A DNA stretch of 53,837 nt from Sulfitobacter sp. (GTDB lineage: Bacteria > Pseudomonadota > Alphaproteobacteria > Rhodobacterales > Rhodobacteraceae): positions 1-53,837 of the forward strand of contig JAGXFI010000124.1 of assembly GCA_024637305.1 (NCBI GenBank). Reading direction: 5' to 3'. This document shows, one piece after another, positions 9,267 through 18,251 of the stretch. The notes under the pieces were generated by a model that was not told the DNA's origin, did not search any database, and saw nothing but the letters and a program-made list of their open reading frames with translations. Within the stretch, counting starts at the first letter, position 1, and each line of letters opens with the position of its first letter. A program made the position numbers and the translations under genes.

Positions 9267-9863
9267 ATGCGGGCAGGGCTGCTGGTTTTTATTTTCGTTT
9301 CGATAGCATTTGGCGCGCCCGTGTCTGCGGACGTCTTTTCCTCCAAGAGCCGCAACAAATTATTCTCCAGCCAGACGCGCATTCTCGATACCCGCGCGGC
9401 CAAGCAATATGCGAACTCTGTCAGGCTGCAACCTCCGAAGGTCGTGACGCCTTCCAAATGGGCCGAAGACGGCGAGGTCAAGAAATTCACCGGGCGCTAT
9501 AGTGGCCCCTATCTGGCCATTGCCCGCGCAGCAGCCCGCAAACATGGCGTACCTGAGGATCTTTTCCTGCGTCTTGTGCAGCAGGAAAGCGGCTGGAACC
9601 CCAAGGCAAAAAGCCACAAGGGCGCGCTTGGACTGGCGCAGTTGATGCCGCGGACTGCGGCCAATCTGCGGGTGGACCCCAGCGTTCCGCACGAGAACCT
9701 CGAAGGTGGCGCGCGCTATCTCAAGCAGCAATACCGCACTTTCGGGACCTGGCGTCTGGCGCTGGCCGCCTATAACGCCGGTCCGGGTGCCGTCAAGAAA
9801 TACGGCGGCATCCCGCCCTACCGGGAAACGAAGAACTACGTGCGCATCATCTCCGGCAGTTAA
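9267..9863 (+). CDS. Lytic transglycosylase, SLT domain
   Basis: This 198-aa protein has a clear signal peptide (cleavage probably after Val-Ser-Ala near residue 21), a basic linker and a C-terminal SLT (Slt70/MltC-like) domain. The catalytic glutamate is Glu107 in QQESGWNP, and the family signatures GLAQLMP and [13 protein letters not shown] are both present. It should cleave the MurNAc-GlcNAc bond in periplasmic peptidoglycan with anhydro-muramyl formation. There is no lipobox, so it is soluble rather than lipid-anchored. It stands alone between the ssb promoter region and an unrelated membrane protein. Confidence 0.88.
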   Translation: MRAGLLVFIFVSIAFGAPVSADVFSSKSRNKLFSSQTRILDTRAAKQYANSVRLQPPKVVTPSKWAEDGEVKKFTGRYSGPYLAIARAAARKHGVPEDLFLRLVQQESGWNPKAKSHKGALGLAQLMPRTAANLRVDPSVPHENLEGGARYLKQQYRTFGTWRLALAAYNAGPGAVKKYGGIPPYRETKNYVRIISGS

Positions 9864-10041
9864 TCGCGGTTTACTCTATTGAAATCAACAGGTTAAAATG
9901 AACGGCCGCAGTCGGTTACCATGCGTAATCTGCCGCTCAATGGTACTGCAATCGCCTCTTTTGCAGACCGGTTGCGCCGCATTTCCGCCGTCTTCGCAGG
10001 GGATATTCAGTGCAAGCTAGACGCACGGGAGCCTGAACAAG

Positions 10042-10440
10042 ATGAGCCTGGATAGTTTCAACGACCGCATCAACCGGATCAACAGCCGAACACAATACAG
10101 TCCGGCGGATATGGCACGCGGTGAAGGCGGCACAGCCGTTCTGATGTACAGCTCCCCCCTGCGTGAGGAACCTTCTGCCAAACGCTATTACAAGATTGTC
10201 CTCATGGGTCTGGTTCTGGGTGCGATCATAGGTGTCGTTGCCGGTGGTCTCGAAGATGCTGCGATGCCTTGGGGACCGGGCAGCGGTTATTCCGAACTGA
10301 TCACTTTGCCGGTCCTGTTGGCTCTGGTCGCAGCACCGATCATGGCGATCATGGGCTGCGCGATGCAGGCCCGTTACCCGCGCCTGTTCTATTTCTCGGC
10401 AGCGTACTTTCCCGCAGTTATTCTGGCCGCGCTGGTATGA
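10042..10440 (+). CDS. Small integral membrane protein of unknown function (132 aa)
   Basis: The first 45 residues are polar and probably cytoplasmic. Three hydrophobic helices follow, at about residues 50-70, 87-108 and 112-132, the first containing a glycine-rich GLVLGAIIGVVAGG run. No family is recognised. A GGGAG lies about ten bases before the ATG. Downstream, a perfect inverted repeat separates it from the convergent ABC transporter ATPase. The clean start and the codon use typical of its neighbours support a real gene. Confidence 0.65.
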   Translation: MSLDSFNDRINRINSRTQYSPADMARGEGGTAVLMYSSPLREEPSAKRYYKIVLMGLVLGAIIGVVAGGLEDAAMPWGPGSGYSELITLPVLLALVAAPIMAIMGCAMQARYPRLFYFSAAYFPAVILAALV

Positions 10441-10443
10441 CCG

Positions 10444-10463
10444 ACGCCGCAGCACGGCGGCGT
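10444..10463. terminator. Inverted repeat between convergent genes
   Basis: ACGCCGC / GCGGCGT makes a perfect seven-pair stem with a six-base loop between the stop codons of the membrane protein (+) and the ABC ATPase (-). It is a likely bidirectional terminator; no T tract is present. Confidence 0.4.
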
Positions 10464-10465
10464 GT

Positions 10466-12556
10466 CTATTCGGCCGCGACGTTTATCTCGATGACCGGTT
10501 CCATCTCGTCCAGCTTTTCCTGAGACAGATGACACTTCAGCTGATGCCCTTCGGCCATCGTGCGCATCGGCGGCACTTCGATTTCGCAAAGGTTCCCCGG
10601 CACTTGCGATTTCCAACGACAGCGCGTCTGGAATGGACAGCCGGGCGGGGGGTTCATCGCTGAAGGGATATCGCCTTCGAGCACGATATGCTTTTTCTTC
10701 ACCCGCGTGTCCGCGATGGGAACCGCAGAAAGCAGTGCTTCGGTATAAGGGTGATAGGGCGGGGAAAAGACCTGATCGGTCGTACCCAGTTCCACCACAT
10801 GACCCAGATACATCACCATCACGCGGTCGCTGAGATAGCGCACGATGCTGAGATCATGGGAGATGAACAGCAGCGTCGTCTTTTGCTCGCGCTGGATCTC
10901 CATCAACAGATCCGTCACGGCGGCCTGCACGGACACATCCAGCGCCGAGACCGGTTCGTCCGCGACCACGATCCGCGCATCGCCTGCGAAGGCCCGCGCA
11001 ATGCCGACCCGCTGTTTTTGTCCACCTGACAGTTGACGCGGCATCCGCGTGGCGAATTCACGCGGAAGCTTGACCAGATCAAGCAATTCCAGCATCCGCT
11101 GCCAGCGTTCCTTTTCGCTGTTGCCGATCTTGAAAATCTCAAGCGCGCGCACAATCTGGCGGCCCACCGTCATGGACGGGTTGAGCGTGTCGAACGGGTT
11201 CTGGAACACCATCTGGATTTCCGCGACGTTCTTGGTCGTGCGTTTTTCGATGGGTGTATCGCCGATGTTGCGGTTATCAAGCAGGATCTGCCCTTCGGTC
11301 GCCGTCTCAAGCCCCATCAGCACCTTCGCAAAGGTCGATTTGCCACACCCAGATTCCCCGACGATCGCGAGAGTTTCGGATTCGCGGGCCTCGAAGGTCA
11401 GCTCCTCGTTGGCCTTGACGACTTTCATGTTGCCGCCGCCGAACATCGCGTTCGCCGCAACCTGATAGTATTTCTTGAGCTTCTCGATTTTGAGGACGAC
11501 ATCGCCGATCTCGCCCTTCTTTTTGGTTTCGGCCAGCTCCAGCGGAGCTTTCCAGTCGATTTCCTCAAATCTTACGCAGCGCGTGGCATGTCGTTCGTTG
11601 CCGGGAACGTCGAACATCGGGATCGACCCCTTGTCGCAACGCCCCGCTTCGAAATAGTCACAGCGCGGACCAAAGTTGCAACCGGGGGGGCGCTCGTGCG
11701 GCAAGGGGAAGTTGCCCGGAATGGCGATCAGGGGGCGGTCATTCTTGTCGGCACCGGGCAACGGGATCGACCGGAACAGCGCCTGTGTGTAGGGGTGCTG
11801 CATCTCGTCGAAGACGTCTTCGATCGACCCGCGTTCCACCGCTTCGCCGGAATACATCACGCAAATCCGGTCGCAGGTCTCAAGAACCAACCCGAGGTTG
11901 TGCGAGATGAACAGCATCGAGGTTCCGTATTTCTTGCCAAGGTCCTTGACCAGTTCGACCACGGCCGCTTCGACCGTGACGTCCAGCGCGGTCGTGGGTT
12001 CGTCGAGGATCAGCAACGACGGCTCGCTCATCAGCGCCATTGCAATGACGATACGCTGCTGTTGCCCGCCCGAAAGCTGGTGCGGATAGGCATCAAGAAT
12101 ACGCTTGGGGTCGGGTAGCTTTACATCGGTGACCACTTGCAGGGCGCGTTCATAAGCCTCTTTTTCGGACATGCCGGCATGGATCATCGGCACTTCCATC
12201 AACTGCCGACCGATCCGCATCGCGGGGTTCAGTGACGCCATCGGCTCTTGATAGATCATCGCAACCTCGGACCCGCGAATGTCGCGAAGCTCTGCATCGC
12301 TCATCTCGCTCAGGTCGCGGCCCTTGAATTTGATCGACCCGCCAACGATGCGCCCGTTCTTGCCCAGATCCTGCATCACGCCCAGCGCCACGGTGGACTT
12401 GCCGCAGCCGGATTCGCCGACCAGTCCGACGGCTTCGCCGGGTTTGACAGAGACGGAAAAATCCATCACCGCCGGAATTTCCCGCAAGCGCGTGAAAAAT
12501 GAAATCGACAGCTTGTCGATTTCCAGGATGGGACCGTCGTAATCCGTCTTTGGCAT
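10466..12556 (-). CDS. Peptide/opine-type ABC transporter, fused double ATP-binding protein
   Basis: This 696-aa protein joins two ABC ATPases of the DppD/DppF (OppD/OppF) kind. Each half has a Walker A GESGCGKST, a signature motif (LSGGQQQR in the first half, LSGGQKQR in the second), a Walker B aspartate-glutamate and the C-terminal cysteine-containing oligo_HPY motif (GCNFGPRC, GCPFQTRC). It energises import through the two permeases encoded just upstream. Start at 12556 is preceded by AGGAG with nine-base spacing; an in-frame codon at 12580 is less likely. A ten-pair hairpin lies between it and the permease gene. The substrate is not predictable from the ATPase. Confidence 0.88.
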   Translation of the reverse strand: MPKTDYDGPILEIDKLSISFFTRLREIPAVMDFSVSVKPGEAVGLVGESGCGKSTVALGVMQDLGKNGRIVGGSIKFKGRDLSEMSDAELRDIRGSEVAMIYQEPMASLNPAMRIGRQLMEVPMIHAGMSEKEAYERALQVVTDVKLPDPKRILDAYPHQLSGGQQQRIVIAMALMSEPSLLILDEPTTALDVTVEAAVVELVKDLGKKYGTSMLFISHNLGLVLETCDRICVMYSGEAVERGSIEDVFDEMQHPYTQALFRSIPLPGADKNDRPLIAIPGNFPLPHERPPGCNFGPRCDYFEAGRCDKGSIPMFDVPGNERHATRCVRFEEIDWKAPLELAETKKKGEIGDVVLKIEKLKKYYQVAANAMFGGGNMKVVKANEELTFEARESETLAIVGESGCGKSTFAKVLMGLETATEGQILLDNRNIGDTPIEKRTTKNVAEIQMVFQNPFDTLNPSMTVGRQIVRALEIFKIGNSEKERWQRMLELLDLVKLPREFATRMPRQLSGGQKQRVGIARAFAGDARIVVADEPVSALDVSVQAAVTDLLMEIQREQKTTLLFISHDLSIVRYLSDRVMVMYLGHVVELGTTDQVFSPPYHPYTEALLSAVPIADTRVKKKHIVLEGDIPSAMNPPPGCPFQTRCRWKSQVPGNLCEIEVPPMRTMAEGHQLKCHLSQEKLDEMEPVIEINVAAE

Positions 12557-12621
12557 CTTTGGTGTCTCCTGTCGGGCCAAGCGCAGGTTCGCTGCTTTTG
12601 CCGGCCGAAAATTTTTGCCGT

Positions 12622-12646
12622 GGATCGGGGGGCAGTCCCCCGATCC
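12622..12646 (-). other. Intercistronic hairpin in the ABC transporter operon
   Basis: GGATCGGGGG / CCCCCGATCC forms a perfect ten-pair stem with a five-base loop, between the permease stop at 12657 and the ATPase start at 12556. It may lower read-through or protect the 3' end of the upstream message. A T-rich stretch follows only after some distance (AAAAATTTT), so complete termination is doubtful. Confidence 0.5.
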
Positions 12647-12656
12647 CGGTGTTACA

Positions 12657-14123
12657 TCAGTCGCGCAGGCTTTCCTCCCGCAGGCCGTCGGCCAGCAGGT
12701 TCAGCCCCAGCACCAGAGTCAGCAGCGAGACCGCCGGCGCGATGGCCGCATGGGGATAGATCGACAGCAACCGCCGCCCGGCATTGATCGTGGTGCCCCA
12801 ATCAGGGCTTTCTGATTCCAGCCCCAGACCAAAGAAGCCCAGCGTCCCCAGAAGGATTGTGGTGTATCCGATCCGAAGGCAGAAATCGACGATCAGCGGA
12901 CCGCGTGCATTTGGCAGAATTTCCCACAGCATGATGTACCACGGCCCCTCACCACGCGTCTGGGCTGCAGCCACATAGTCTCGTGTCTTGATATCCAGCG
13001 CCAGACCCCGAACGATGCGGAAAACAGTTGGGGAGTTGACGAAGACGACGGACACGAACACCACGAGAATTTCCGGAGGCATCGGGATCCAGTCAAGCAT
13101 CGTTGGCAGACCGGGAATGACGTAGCTGTCGTTGGCGACGATCGCGCCATCGTTGCTGATGAGCGACAGATAAGCCCAGAAAAGCGCGCCGATCACGACG
13201 ATCAGAAGCGGCGTGCGGACCGAAGGCTGCGTGTAATAGCGCGCGTTCAACAAGACGGTGAAAAAGATTACCGGAAAGATAAACAGCACGGCTGCCATGT
13301 AGTTGGGGATACCGGTCAGCACGATTTCAGGCGTGACCAGCAGGTAGAACAGCAAGATTACCGGAAAGGCCAGAATGAGATTGGCCAGAAAGCTCAGGAA
13401 CGTATCAAGCTTGCCGCCATAATATCCCGCGGGCAACCCCAGCGTGATCCCCACCATGAACGCGAAAAGCGTGGCAAGCGGCGCGATAAGCACGACGATC
13501 CACGACCCCACGATCAGGCGACTGAAGACGTCGCGCGCCAGATTGTCACCCCCCAGCAGGAACCACTGAAAGTCGGTCTCGGACGCCCCGCTGAGCGGCA
13601 TGCCGGGCAGGGCGTTCTTCATGCCCGAAAACTGGCTCAGCGTGTCATGCGTAATTATGAGACCCAGCAGACCGCCGAAAAAGCCCGTGAAAACCCAGAA
13701 CATGACCAGCCCGAAACCGATCATGCCGACTGTGCTGTCAAACAGCTTGCCATAAAGCCCCAGCTTGCGTTTGAAAGCCAGAGAGACAGCGAAGGTGAGG
13801 ATCAAAGCGACCCAGACCGGCAGAAACTGTCGCGCCATGCCGCCGATGATGCCAGCGCCTGTCCCCAGAAGAATCCCGCCGATCACATAGGCCAAACCGA
13901 TGGCCACCACCGCGAAGAACGCGTATTTCACGATCATCCCAAGAAAGCCCGAAAGCCCTTCGTCGGAGGATAAAGTGCCGTCGGCATTCACCGCCCGTCC
14001 ACCTGCGGTGCCGACAATGCCGACCACGATCTGGGCCGCAATGGCGACAGCCATGATGCCCAGAGCCAGCAGGAGAAACAAGTTGAGCCCTGCAAGGGAC
14101 CCGGTCCAGGATAGAGGTTCCAT
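12657..14123 (-). CDS. Peptide-type ABC transporter permease, enlarged DppC-like subunit
   Basis: The C-terminal half is a DppC/OppC-type permease with the EAA-like loop (DYVAAAQTRGEGPWYIMLWEI) and the typical ending around GLNLLADGLREESL. At 488 aa it is far longer than the usual 280-300. About 125 extra N-terminal residues form roughly three membrane helices, and some 90 extra residues with two or more helices interrupt the core between the membrane segments. Start at 14123 has GGGAG ten bases upstream. It sits 15 bases after the DppB-like permease and is followed by the ATPase. The extra helices are the odd part; their role is unknown. Confidence 0.82.
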   Translation of the reverse strand: MEPLSWTGSLAGLNLFLLLALGIMAVAIAAQIVVGIVGTAGGRAVNADGTLSSDEGLSGFLGMIVKYAFFAVVAIGLAYVIGGILLGTGAGIIGGMARQFLPVWVALILTFAVSLAFKRKLGLYGKLFDSTVGMIGFGLVMFWVFTGFFGGLLGLIITHDTLSQFSGMKNALPGMPLSGASETDFQWFLLGGDNLARDVFSRLIVGSWIVVLIAPLATLFAFMVGITLGLPAGYYGGKLDTFLSFLANLILAFPVILLFYLLVTPEIVLTGIPNYMAAVLFIFPVIFFTVLLNARYYTQPSVRTPLLIVVIGALFWAYLSLISNDGAIVANDSYVIPGLPTMLDWIPMPPEILVVFVSVVFVNSPTVFRIVRGLALDIKTRDYVAAAQTRGEGPWYIMLWEILPNARGPLIVDFCLRIGYTTILLGTLGFFGLGLESESPDWGTTINAGRRLLSIYPHAAIAPAVSLLTLVLGLNLLADGLREESLRD

Positions 14124-14138
14124 GTGTCCGAAGCTCCC

Positions 14139-15185
14139 TTAAGAAATGCGAATGCGCGGGTTGAGATAGACATAGCCGATATCTGAAATCAGCTGTGTCA
14201 CCAGAACCACCACAACCGAGACGACCGAGACGGCCAACAGCAGTTCGATGTCATTGTTCGACGCCGCCTGCACCAGCAGCCAGCCAAATCCCTTGTAGTT
14301 GAACAATGTCTCGACGATCACAACCCCGTTCAGCAGCCACGGAATTTGCAGCATGATGACGGTAAAAGGGGCGATCAGCGCGTTGCGCAGGGCGTGTTTC
14401 ATCACGATGTCGCTGAACTTGACGCCCTTGAGACGGGCAGTGCGGATATACTGCGCCGTCATCACCTCGGTCATCGACGCCCGCGTCATGCGCGCGATAT
14501 AGCCCATTCCGTACAGGGAGATCGTCAGTACCGGCAGAAAGAAATTTTCGAAATTGGCGCTCTCCATGGCGGAGGTCGCCGATCCCTTGAACCATTTCAG
14601 ACCGAATGCCGATGAGGCAAAGACCGCGATAAAGATCACGCCTGACACATATTCCGGCGTCGCTGTCGTCAGGATCGAGGCGGTGGACAGTGAACGGTCC
14701 AGCTTTGATCCTTCGCGCATGCCTGCAAGTACCCCGATCAGCAGTGCCGTCGGTACCATCAGCAGCATCACGAAAAACATCAACTTGCCTGTCAGCGCAA
14801 GCCGCGTGGCGACCAGAGAACCCACATCATCCTTGAAAACCGTCGAAAAACCCCAGTCGCCCTGCAGGATTCCGCAATATCTCGAACGCTCTTCGACCGG
14901 GGTATCTCCGGAAAAACATCTCGCGATGATCTTGCCGTCGGACCCTTCGTTCACATAGCCCGGCACGACGCCCAGCCATTGCCCGAACTTCAGCGGCATC
15001 GGTTCAAGGTAGCCGCGATTTGTCAGATAGGACGTCACCGCCTCATCCGACATGCGGAAGTTACCTTGCGTCTTGGCCAGCTTTTCAAGATTTGGGTAGA
15101 GGTTCGTCAACCAGAACACGATGAACGTCAGGCAGAGCGCCGTCAGCAGCATCACGCCCAGTCGCCGCAGAATGAATAGTCCCAT
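14139..15185 (-). CDS. Peptide-type ABC transporter permease, DppB-like subunit
   Basis: This 348-aa inner-membrane permease starts with the family's MGLFILRRLGVMLLTAL helix and has six predicted membrane segments. The EAA loop lies around the YIRTARLKGVKFSDIVMKHALRNAL region. It pairs with the enlarged DppC-like permease. The ATG at 15185 has AGGGG eight bases upstream. It is the first gene of the transporter operon as found here; no substrate-binding protein gene precedes it, which is unusual for this importer class. Confidence 0.86.
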   Translation of the reverse strand: MGLFILRRLGVMLLTALCLTFIVFWLTNLYPNLEKLAKTQGNFRMSDEAVTSYLTNRGYLEPMPLKFGQWLGVVPGYVNEGSDGKIIARCFSGDTPVEERSRYCGILQGDWGFSTVFKDDVGSLVATRLALTGKLMFFVMLLMVPTALLIGVLAGMREGSKLDRSLSTASILTTATPEYVSGVIFIAVFASSAFGLKWFKGSATSAMESANFENFFLPVLTISLYGMGYIARMTRASMTEVMTAQYIRTARLKGVKFSDIVMKHALRNALIAPFTVIMLQIPWLLNGVVIVETLFNYKGFGWLLVQAASNNDIELLLAVSVVSVVVVLVTQLISDIGYVYLNPRIRIS

Positions 15186-15209
15186 GTAGAAGGCCCCTGT
15201 TGGTGGCTA

Positions 15210-15249
15210 TGGCGGGTTGGTCCCGCCAGTTTACGCAGCCTTGGCTGCG
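15210..15249 (-). other. Two tandem hairpins in the ABC operon leader
   Basis: Two perfect seven-pair stems, with loops of five and two bases, lie 25-65 bases upstream of the DppB-like start codon. In related operons such hairpins often follow a highly expressed substrate-binding protein gene, so they may be a remnant of a lost gene. Alternatively they may simply stabilise or attenuate the leader. Confidence 0.45.
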
Positions 15250-15433
15250 CTGTTCGGTTTATGTCTGTGCAAATTGCTCTAAGCCCCGGACGTCGCGCTG
15301 CGACCCCCGCTTATCTTCAGTTCTCCCCATTCCGGCACCTTTTTTAGGCACCTTTGCTCTGCTGCCAACGGCTTGCAGGCGATTTATCTGAACACATGAA
15401 GGCATGAGAAACGGTGCTGCGTCAATCGGGCAT

Positions 15434-15483
15434 CGACATAATCTTAGCCTAAAAGCGACATTTACATAGTGCAAACGCGACAT
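15434..15483 (-). promoter_or_regulatory. Candidate AraC-type operator: three direct repeats at 22-bp period
   Basis: On the plus strand CGACAT occurs at 15434, 15456 and 15478, exactly 22 bases apart. The last two lie in 17-base units that agree at 13 of 17 positions (TAG-N3-AAA-N-GCGACAT), with five bases between units. AraC-family dimers typically bind two 17-bp direct half-sites on one DNA face, so the spacing fits. The array lies directly behind the regulator's stop codon and ends about nine bases before a minus-35-like TTGACG reading towards the transporter. Confidence 0.55.
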
Positions 15484-15495
15484 CTCGTCAGCAGA

Positions 15496-16278
15496 TCAAC
15501 GCTTTTCACGCAGTTTTCCCGGCGGTTTGCCGCAATGCGTCTGGATAAACCGCGAGAAATAAGCAGCACTTCCAAAACCCAGATGGCGTGAGATGTCCTT
15601 GGCTGAATGGCCGGTGCTGCGCAGGAGTTCGCGCGCCTCGTAGAGGACGCGTTCGGTCAACAGGTCGGCTGCGGATTTCCCTGTTGCGGCCTTGACGGAC
15701 CGGGTCAGGTGCGTCGGTGTCACGCCTAGGCTTTCAGCATAATGCGCCATTGCCGCGCCGGATGCATAGCGTTCCGAGACCAATCTGCAGAAACGCGCGC
15801 TGAGCCGGGCGGCAGCGGCGGGCGGATCCGGCACATGTTCTTCCTCGACAATCAGGCGCCGCAGCCAGACCGAGATCAGCGCCGCATGGGCCTCAAGCGC
15901 CTCCTGTTGCAGGGGCCGCCCGGCGGATTGTTCGCGTTGGGCCGCTTCGATCAGGGCGCTGAGTTCGGCTTGAACATGGACATCACGGATGCGCAGATGG
16001 CGCGGGCGTTCCGGCAGGCGCAGCGCCATGCCCGGCGGAATCACGACGACCTGACCCAAACCCTGACGTCCCACGTCGAGCGAAAAGAGCGATCCGGCGG
16101 GGACGAAAATCGCGTTATGCGCCCCCACGCCGCGCCGCTGTCCGTCCAGCAGCAACCGCCCCTGGCCACGTGTGACCCAGATCAACAGATGATCGCGCCG
16201 GTCATGCGCCAGGTGCAGCCGCCAGTCCTCGCCGCCGGCAAGCTGCGTCAATGATCGGATCGCGACATTGTTTAACAT
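15496..16278 (-). CDS. AraC-family transcriptional regulator
   Basis: This 260-aa protein has an N-terminal cupin-like AraC ligand domain (about residues 10-130) and a C-terminal double helix-turn-helix. The C-terminal part includes ESLGVTPTHLTRSVKAATG and the family signature around GFGSAAYFSRFIQTHCGKPPGKLR. It probably senses a small ligand and activates the adjacent transporter operon, in front of which candidate half-sites are seen. Start taken at the ATG at 16278; a TTG at 16296 is possible and neither has a strong ribosome site. The ligand is unknown. Confidence 0.85.
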   Translation of the reverse strand: MLNNVAIRSLTQLAGGEDWRLHLAHDRRDHLLIWVTRGQGRLLLDGQRRGVGAHNAIFVPAGSLFSLDVGRQGLGQVVVIPPGMALRLPERPRHLRIRDVHVQAELSALIEAAQREQSAGRPLQQEALEAHAALISVWLRRLIVEEEHVPDPPAAAARLSARFCRLVSERYASGAAMAHYAESLGVTPTHLTRSVKAATGKSAADLLTERVLYEARELLRSTGHSAKDISRHLGFGSAAYFSRFIQTHCGKPPGKLREKR

Positions 16279-16361
16279 GACTGGTGTTTGTTCCAATTCG
16301 TCAAGTTTGCAGCAAGTCTATATGGAAAAGGCCCGGATGTCAGTCGCAATATCACAAGCCG

Positions 16362-17297
16362 TTAAGGAAGGTTTAACACATGCCAACTCGCCATCTTGCT
16401 GCGTTGCCAGGTGCGCTGACGCTTGGCGAATTGCCGCGTCGCGATGATGGCGGCATCTCGGGCCGCGGCCAGCGTCATGTCGCCGCGCAGATGCGCCACC
16501 AGTTCCGGCACGCCAATCGCCTTGTGTGCGGGCAGGGCGGGATTGTACCGCTGCAAGACGCTGGCCACCTCTTGCAACGCGCCACCTTCCAGCATCATGT
16601 CAAAACGCCGCTCTATCCGCGCATTAAGCCAATCGCGGTCTACACCCAGAGCAATCGCCGTACAGTCACGCAGAGGCAACACGGGGGCACCGGTTTCTGC
16701 CTGCCAAGCGGCCAATCCCCGACCCGTCGCCTGCAATACCTCCCACGCGCGTTGCACCCGCGCCCGGTTCGACCGATCAAGCCCTGTAGCCGTCTGCGGA
16801 TCGAGATCCTTCAGAAGCGCCTGCAACGTCATGCCGTCGGCCTGCATGCGCATCTGTGGCGGCGTCGCCGGGATCTCTGCCAGCCCTTCGGTCAGCGCTT
16901 TGAAATAGAGACCGGTTCCACCCACAATGATCGGTCGGACGCCGGTGTCCAGCACGGCCCGGACTTCGCGCAACCAGTGGCCGGTAGAATAGGCCGTTTC
17001 CTCTGTGACATGTCCATAAAGCAGATGTGGCGCGCGTGTTTCTTCCGCTGCAGACGGACGCGCCGAAATCACCCGCCAGCAAGCATAGACCTGACTGGCA
17101 TCTGCGTTGACAATCACACCGCCCTGTTCCTCAGCGATCTTCAGCGCGAGCGCGGATTTTCCAGATGCAGTCGGTCCCGCGATCAGAACAGGCCTGGCGC
17201 AATCCAGCCCCTGAAGCAGGGCAACAGCCTGCGTCTTTGCCAATTCTTTTTCCAAAGCGATCTGCCCAGCATTGAACCTTGCCCCCGTTTGCGACAT
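16362..17297 (-). CDS. miaA: tRNA dimethylallyltransferase
   Basis: This protein of about 311 aa transfers dimethylallyl from DMAPP to N6 of A37 in tRNAs reading UNN codons. It has the P-loop [10 protein letters not shown], the [11 protein letters not shown] segment (equivalent of the DSMQVY motif), [12 protein letters not shown] and a C-terminal [12 protein letters not shown] stretch, all family hallmarks. The start is uncertain: ATG 17297 is chosen because upstream codons would run into the divergent pyrH start, but a start nearer the P-loop is possible. Dxr, encoded in the neighbouring operon, supplies its isoprenoid donor pathway. Confidence 0.9.
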   Translation of the reverse strand: MSQTGARFNAGQIALEKELAKTQAVALLQGLDCARPVLIAGPTASGKSALALKIAEEQGGVIVNADASQVYACWRVISARPSAAEETRAPHLLYGHVTEETAYSTGHWLREVRAVLDTGVRPIIVGGTGLYFKALTEGLAEIPATPPQMRMQADGMTLQALLKDLDPQTATGLDRSNRARVQRAWEVLQATGRGLAAWQAETGAPVLPLRDCTAIALGVDRDWLNARIERRFDMMLEGGALQEVASVLQRYNPALPAHKAIGVPELVAHLRGDMTLAAARDAAIIATRQFAKRQRTWQRSKMASWHVLNLP

Positions 17298-17349
17298 TTT
17301 GCGCGGAATGAAAACCGCTGCTGCCAATAGCCCTGCGAAAGGTGCCCCC

Positions 17350-18075
17350 ATGTCCGACACACCCCAAACCGCCTTCCGGCGTGTGATGCTCAAGATCTCC
17401 GGCGAGGCGCTGATGGGGGATCAGGGGTTCGGCCTGCACCCTCCGACGGTCGAGCGGATCGCCCGCGAGGTCCAGTCCGTGCATGAGATGGGGGTGGAGA
17501 TCTGCATGGTCATCGGCGGCGGCAACATCTTTCGCGGCCTGCAAGGGTCCGCACAAGGGATGGAGCGGACCACCGCCGACTACATGGGTATGCTTGCCAC
17601 GGTGATGAACGCCTTGGCGATGCAATCCTCGCTTGAAGGGCTGGGCATCCATACACGGGTGATTTCCGCCATCACGATGAACGAGGTGGCAGAGCCGTAT
17701 ATCCGCCGCCGCGCCGTGCGCCATCTTGAGAAAAAGCGCGTCTGCATCTTTGCCGCCGGTACCGGCAACCCGTATTTCACGACCGACACGGCGGCCACCC
17801 TGCGCGCCAACGAGATGTCTTGCGAGGCGATTTTCAAAGGCACCAAAGTCGACGGGGTCTACGACAAGGACCCGATGAAGTTTGCCGATGCCAAGCGTTA
17901 TGACACGGTCAGCTATGACGATGTTTTGCAAAAACGGCTGGGGGTGATGGACGCCTCGGCGATCGCGCTTGCGCGCGACAACAATCTGCCGATCATCGTG
18001 TTCTCGCTGGACGAACCGGGCGGTTTCAAAGGCATCCTCGCAGGCGAAGGCACCTATACGCGCGTTCAGGGATAA
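17350..18075 (+). CDS. pyrH: UMP kinase
   Basis: This 241-aa amino-acid-kinase-fold enzyme phosphorylates UMP to UDP and in many bacteria is feedback-inhibited by UTP. Recognisable are [17 protein letters not shown], the [16 protein letters not shown] helix and [12 protein letters not shown]. Start at ATG 17350 has a GAAAGG upstream and matches the normal N-terminus; earlier in-frame codons overlap the miaA start. It heads the pyrH-frr-uppS-cdsA-dxr-rseP-bamA-lpx series. Confidence 0.95.
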   Translation: MSDTPQTAFRRVMLKISGEALMGDQGFGLHPPTVERIAREVQSVHEMGVEICMVIGGGNIFRGLQGSAQGMERTTADYMGMLATVMNALAMQSSLEGLGIHTRVISAITMNEVAEPYIRRRAVRHLEKKRVCIFAAGTGNPYFTTDTAATLRANEMSCEAIFKGTKVDGVYDKDPMKFADAKRYDTVSYDDVLQKRLGVMDASAIALARDNNLPIIVFSLDEPGGFKGILAGEGTYTRVQG

Positions 18076-18251
18076 GCACCTGAACCGTCGACTGCGGACA
18101 AAGGGAGTATTCTGCCTGTGGGGGGCGGGATGGCGATGAAACCACATGCCCAAAGCTTCCGGGTGCGCGAAACCCTGCTGGTGTTTTTGCGAAGGGATGC
18201 GTAATACAAATTGAACGCCTAAAAACTGGCCACACTACAGGATACGACCCC

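Larger units (their letters stand above)
15186..15495. other. 310-base non-coding stretch between ABC permease and AraC-type regulator
   Basis: No credible gene is seen. The stretch holds, from the regulator side: three CGACAT repeats at 22-bp period (15434-15483), a TTGACG minus-35-like box on the minus strand (15425-15420), a GGCACCTTT direct repeat with 13-bp period (15334 and 15347), and two perfect hairpins near the permease start (TGGCGGG/CCCGCCA at 15210-15228, CGCAGCC/GGCTGCG at 15234-15249). It looks like the control region and long leader of the transporter operon. Confidence 0.6.

Noticed and set aside
11033-12118. 361-aa plus-strand frame opposite the ABC ATPase
   Set aside because: Arginine- and histidine-rich shadow translation without a domain; the minus strand carries both ABC cassettes.
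15259-15483. 74-aa reading frame in the ABC operon leader
   Set aside because: No ribosome site, and it overlaps the phased repeats; composition is not protein-like.
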